A stretch of DNA of 64,000 bases from SABI01 sp028532915. GTDB lineage: Bacteria; Spirochaetota; Spirochaetia; Sphaerochaetales; Sphaerochaetaceae. Under the pieces are notes generated by a model that made no database searches, had not been told where the DNA came from, and was given only the letters and a program-made list of their open reading frames with translations. Shown piece by piece: positions 61,062-64,000 of the stretch (position 1 is its first letter; every line of letters begins with the position of its first letter). The translations under genes were made by a program, and so were the position numbers. Location: positions 806,001-870,000 of the forward strand of contig OY781923.1 of the NCBI GenBank assembly GCA_963677225.1, read 5' to 3'.

Positions 61062-61734
61062 TCCGGCACAGAAATTCACAGGATCCTGTTTCCTTCTGGT
61101 AAGGAAGGTAGAGAACAGCGTAGTATTTTTGGGAACCTCCTTCCTGGTTCATGAGAAAGGGTATCTGCTCACCGCAGCTCATATCATCGCAGGCGATCAC
61201 AGTGACCTCATGGTTGTGAGGCCTCATGATCCAGAAGAATTCTCTGCTCTCAGCCTGGAAGAGGTGGGAGCCGTGAGTGTGGATGTTGTGAAAACTGATG
61301 TCTATCATAATGTAGCGGTTCTTAAGTTGAGCAGAGAGTTTCTCATTGAGACTCCCGATCATCTGATAGGGCAGGTGGGAAACCTCACCTTGGGGACGGG
61401 TCTTGTCAACCTTGGATTCCCTTACGGCCATCAGGATATGCACCTGCTGGCAGTCAGAAGCAGCATCCTCAGTTCCAAAGTGAAACTGGGAAACGGGACG
61501 AAACTTCTGCTGTTCGATTCTATGGTTCATGACGGGATGACAGGCGGTCCTCTGGTAAGCGTATCTGATGAGAGAATCGTCGGTATCGTGATCGGAAGGT
61601 TCTCCCCTATAGATGACGGAGGAGATTTCAGCCGCGGAACGAACTATCCGGAATATGATACTTCGATGAGCTATGCGGTATCAATCGAGTATGCTCACAC
61701 TCTGCTAGATGAGCTTGATCTGAACATCAGCTGA
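61051..61734 (+). CDS. Trypsin-fold (DegP-like) protein with substituted catalytic residues
   Basis: A 227-residue protein of the chymotrypsin/trypsin fold without signal peptide or PDZ domain. The His motif is intact (GYLLTAAHII), but the Asp position reads VYHNVAVLKL (Asn in place of Asp) and the serine motif GNSGGPL reads GMTGGPL (Thr in place of Ser). It is therefore probably inactive as a normal serine protease, and may act as a binding or regulatory protein. It overlaps the BCCT gene by 11 bases and has a strong AAGGAGG site, so the two proteins are made together; a role in regulating or holding the transporter is conceivable but unproven. Confidence 0.8.
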   Translation: MYNNPAQKFTGSCFLLVRKVENSVVFLGTSFLVHEKGYLLTAAHIIAGDHSDLMVVRPHDPEEFSALSLEEVGAVSVDVVKTDVYHNVAVLKLSREFLIETPDHLIGQVGNLTLGTGLVNLGFPYGHQDMHLLAVRSSILSSKVKLGNGTKLLLFDSMVHDGMTGGPLVSVSDERIVGIVIGRFSPIDDGGDFSRGTNYPEYDTSMSYAVSIEYAHTLLDELDLNIS

Positions 61735-61741
61735 AACGGTA

Positions 61742-62428
61742 TCAGTCTCTTATGGTCTCTCGAAGATACTCCTCTTCGAAAGACCATCCGACTTTGTTAT
61801 CATCATGATCGGATGAAATCAGTTTTGCCTCCCGTATCATTCTTGTCATCAGATCCGGAGGGACTAAGATCGCCTGCTTGATGAACATCCTCTTATCGAC
61901 CACATACAGATGCATCTGTGTCAGAATGAATATGAGATCGACAGACTCTCTATTTTCATGATCGATCGTTCTCATAGAGGAAAGGATCTGTGAAAGATCA
62001 AAATCATTCGGGACGAAACTCAGAAAGAAAAAGAAGCAGTTAGTCCTGAATTTGCTATAATTAGAGAATTTACCGAGTTTATCCTCGTATCTTTTGATCA
62101 GCTCATCGAAATAGGAACGCGTATCGCTCAGCCCTTTTGCATCGGCGGTAGCGATAAGTCTGCCGTCTTTAACAAACGAGAGTCCTTCGAACTTCATTTG
62201 ATCTTTAATGGGAATCTGATCTGCCTGTTTGCCGAGATACATCGAATTGAAATGCTCTATCCGTCCCGCTTTTTTTGATATCGCCCGGCTGACTTCAAGA
62301 CCGATCGAATCGGTCTCATTGTACCAGTCAGGCTTTTCTCCTTTGATGAAATGGGGAACATAATCATCCCACAGATATCTGAGTGACAACAGAGCGAGAA
62401 TCTCCCAATACACATTCTTCATTCTCAT
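61742..62428 (-). CDS. Protein of unknown function (228 aa)
   Basis: I do not recognise a family. The start is the ATG at 62428, five bases after AGAGAGG; a GTG six codons upstream lies before the ribosome site. The N-terminal third (LRYLWDDYVPHFIKGEKPDWYNETDSIGLEVSRAIS) has an acidic Asp/Glu pattern that loosely recalls nuclease cores, but no catalytic Lys follows in the expected place, so I draw no conclusion. The remainder is mixed alpha/beta with a hydrophobic core strand (TNCFFFFLSFVP) and no membrane segment. It runs convergently into the trypsin-fold gene. Confidence 0.65.
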   Translation of the reverse strand: MRMKNVYWEILALLSLRYLWDDYVPHFIKGEKPDWYNETDSIGLEVSRAISKKAGRIEHFNSMYLGKQADQIPIKDQMKFEGLSFVKDGRLIATADAKGLSDTRSYFDELIKRYEDKLGKFSNYSKFRTNCFFFFLSFVPNDFDLSQILSSMRTIDHENRESVDLIFILTQMHLYVVDKRMFIKQAILVPPDLMTRMIREAKLISSDHDDNKVGWSFEEEYLRETIRD

Positions 62429-62504
62429 GGTATCCTCTCTTTTCACTATTAGTATACACCTTTATGTGAATGGAAGATCTATAGGGAATGATCCAGGAAG
62501 CTCC

Positions 62505-62885
62505 TTATTTGCTGATACCGTCATTATCCCTGATTTCGATAACCTTGACGACAACCACAGAGCCGCTCCATGTCTTTTTCTCAAGGAAGATCACTTCCGC
62601 TTCAACTCTCTTTCCTGAGAAAGATCTGAGAGTGTTGGCCATATCACCGACTATCTCATACGATTTTCTGCTTTTGGAATTCCAGTTTTCGACAAGCATG
62701 ACAGACCCGTCTCCTGCAGTCTCGATCAATGCGGTGAGCCTCACTGTGTCAACAGCAGAACTGACTTCTTCAATAGAGACAGGATGTACTGCAGGAGCTT
62801 CCTGTGCAGCCGGTGTACCCATACAGGATACACACATCATAAAACACACACTTGTTAGAACTGTTACGATCACTTTCTTGTACAC
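62505..62885 (-). CDS. Small lipoprotein of unknown function
   Basis: A 126-residue protein. The N-terminus (YKKVIVTVLTSVCFMMCVSC) is a lipoprotein signal ending in the lipobox CVSC. The mature part starts MGTPAAQEAPAV and continues as a small beta-rich domain (VRLTALIETAGDGSVMLVEN; KRVEAEVIFLEKK) like an OB- or stress-protein-type barrel. AAGGAG six bases before the GTG at 62885 fixes the start, although an in-frame ATG lies at 62903. It overlaps no gene and directly follows the peptidase gene on the same strand, so the two are probably co-transcribed. Confidence 0.7.
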   Translation of the reverse strand: MYKKVIVTVLTSVCFMMCVSCMGTPAAQEAPAVHPVSIEEVSSAVDTVRLTALIETAGDGSVMLVENWNSKSRKSYEIVGDMANTLRSFSGKRVEAEVIFLEKKTWSGSVVVVKVIEIRDNDGISK

Positions 62886-62899
62886 ATCAGACTCCTTGT

Positions 62900-64000
62900 T
62901 CATTCTTTCGGGCTGGGATTATATGGATTCGGATCATCATCCGAATCATTGAACCAGTACTGCAGCAGTTCAAACCATGATTCCACAGTACCATCTCCGT
63001 CGCTGGTACAGAAATCGAGTGCTCCGTAATCGGGACTATCCGGAGAACCCCACCACGAAGCATATTCAGAATGGGATGCTCCGTTATACCAGTGCTGATA
63101 AGCCCAGTAGGGATAACTGCCATAATCTTCATCACCGTCAGGGAAGAATATCGCCAGTCCGTTCTTTCCCTCTTCGAATCCTGTACCGTATGCATCATAG
63201 GAAGACTGAGCAAAAGAGTAGAGAACTGCATCATCGATGGCATCCATCAGATCATCGGCTGCATTGTCAATTGATGTGACTTCACTATTGGCTTTCACCT
63301 GTTCTGCCAGTTCGTACAGGTCGAATCCTGCATATGAATACCATTCACTTGTTTCTGATTCATCAAAGTAAGCCATCAAACTACCTGTTCCTACAGCTCC
63401 TCTGATGGTTTCCACTTGTGTCTGATAATCTTTAATCGTCCCGGCAAAATCATCGGCGGCACTTTTTACATCGGCTATTTGGGTCAGATCCACGGCAGTC
63501 TGTGTTTCCCAGGAATCGCTGGACCATGCATCTTCATATTCTTGGGCTGCAACAGTGGCAAACTGATTTGCACTCAGAGTGTCGATACTATAGTAGGAAT
63601 GTCCATCGGAATCGCTTCCGCTTTGACCGCCGAGTCTGCTGAAGATCGCATCGTATTCCCATCCGTCACCCTGCTCCGATGCGGGAGAGAATGTGATCGC
63701 ATCGGAACCGAAATCACCGGTGTCGGGTCTGAATTCATAGGCGACTTCCACAAAGCCCATTAAGCAGGCGTCCATACCGAGAAAATCTACACTGTGAGAA
63801 GAGTCGAGGTAATCTTTGATCTCCCCTATATACAGAGCATCATCTCCGTCAGTGTCATCCCAGCAGATGGCCTTCGTCAATTCACCCTCCTCTTCGGCAG
63901 ATCTTACTCCGCCACCGTGGTTCCACAGTATCAGAGCATAGTGTTGAGCAGGGTAGTACTCTTTTGCATAGTCTATGAAATCGGCAAGTTCTTCTGCCGA
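62900..64000 (-). CDS. Clostripain-family (C11) cysteine peptidase, N-terminus outside the window
   Basis: The frame is open to the window edge, so the first part is missing; 366 residues are visible. The catalytic His is in ILWNHGGGV and the Cys in FLGMDACLMG, with DDTDGDDALYIGEIKDYL between them, the usual C11 arrangement. The C-terminal part is acidic and aromatic-rich (DSDDDPNPYNPSPKE at the end), as in secreted family members. C11 peptidases cut after Arg or Lys and often self-activate. The stop lies 14 bases before the lipoprotein start. Confidence 0.87.
   Translation of the reverse strand, partial: SAEELADFIDYAKEYYPAQHYALILWNHGGGVRSAEEEGELTKAICWDDTDGDDALYIGEIKDYLDSSHSVDFLGMDACLMGFVEVAYEFRPDTGDFGSDAITFSPASEQGDGWEYDAIFSRLGGQSGSDSDGHSYYSIDTLSANQFATVAAQEYEDAWSSDSWETQTAVDLTQIADVKSAADDFAGTIKDYQTQVETIRGAVGTGSLMAYFDESETSEWYSYAGFDLYELAEQVKANSEVTSIDNAADDLMDAIDDAVLYSFAQSSYDAYGTGFEEGKNGLAIFFPDGDEDYGSYPYWAYQHWYNGASHSEYASWWGSPDSPDYGALDFCTSDGDGTVESWFELLQYWFNDSDDDPNPYNPSPKE

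Noticed and set aside
1..64000. tRNA, rRNA or riboswitch genes
   Set aside because: I found no cloverleaf with CCA-type ends, no rRNA blocks, and no TPP, T-box or lysine riboswitch consensus on either strand by eye; a covariance-model scan would be decisive.

Overview
The window reads as chromosomal DNA of a free-living, probably anaerobic or facultative spirochaete (Spirochaetales-like). This is an inference. The main sign is the style of the exported solute-binding proteins: short signal peptides followed at once by an acidic Gly/Asn-Gly-Glu-Glu stretch (VFGAGQEE, LFANGEEE, VFAGGESE, VWAAGEKE). Base composition is moderate and there are many RAAGGAGG-type ribosome sites. There is no rRNA, tRNA, CRISPR array, phage or insertion sequence that I can recognise.

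Layout. 1-15.7 kb: end of an HNH endonuclease gene, a GntR/FCD regulator, a tripartite tricarboxylate transporter (TTT) operon carrying a tandem duplicated VOC gene, a monomeric isocitrate dehydrogenase, then a TAXI-type TRAP operon with a TPP-dependent enzyme, an aminotransferase and aspartate-semialdehyde dehydrogenase. An 18-base AT-rich motif links the regulator, the TTT operon and the TRAP operon. 15.7-17.4 kb: a strongly folded intergenic element, a small unknown protein and a probably autoregulated HTH protein. 17.4-23.3 kb (minus): IclR regulator, sialidase-like protein, second TTT system and a DapA/NanA-family aldolase. 23.4-25.4 kb: an ankyrin-like lipoprotein, a gene remnant and an anaerobic sulfatase-maturating radical SAM enzyme. 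25.4-36 kb: an ABC transporter divergent from a reductive pyrimidine degradation operon (amidohydrolase, PreA, dihydropyrimidinase, Fe-alcohol dehydrogenase, class III aminotransferase). 36-43.5 kb: a 2-hydroxyacid dehydrogenase and a complete trpEGDCFBA operon. 43.7-51 kb: a GntR regulator, a hydroxyacid module (DUF1932 dehydrogenase, RraA-like aldolase, two-subunit class I fumarase/tartrate dehydratase) and a third TTT system. 51-59.2 kb: AraC regulator, a second DapA-family aldolase, a DctPQM TRAP transporter and a large glycoside hydrolase-like protein. 59.4-64 kb: BCCT transporter, a trypsin-fold protein with a damaged triad, two unknown proteins and a clostripain-like peptidase cut by the window edge.

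Together the genes describe a scavenger of small carboxylates, pyrimidines and possibly sugar acids: five binding-protein-dependent secondary transporters and one ABC importer, nearly all with their own regulator and a short catabolic module. The clearest novelty is the ABC solute-binding protein at 25449-26543. Its NMT1/THI5 fold appears circularly permuted: the segment that normally opens the mature protein sits at its C-terminus. Other points of note are two parallel cassettes built on paralogous aldolases but with different transporter classes, a paired 18-bp palindromic operator on the trp promoter, stem-loops placed directly after nearly every solute-binding-protein gene of the secondary transporters, and a transporter gene that seems to lack a normal start codon.
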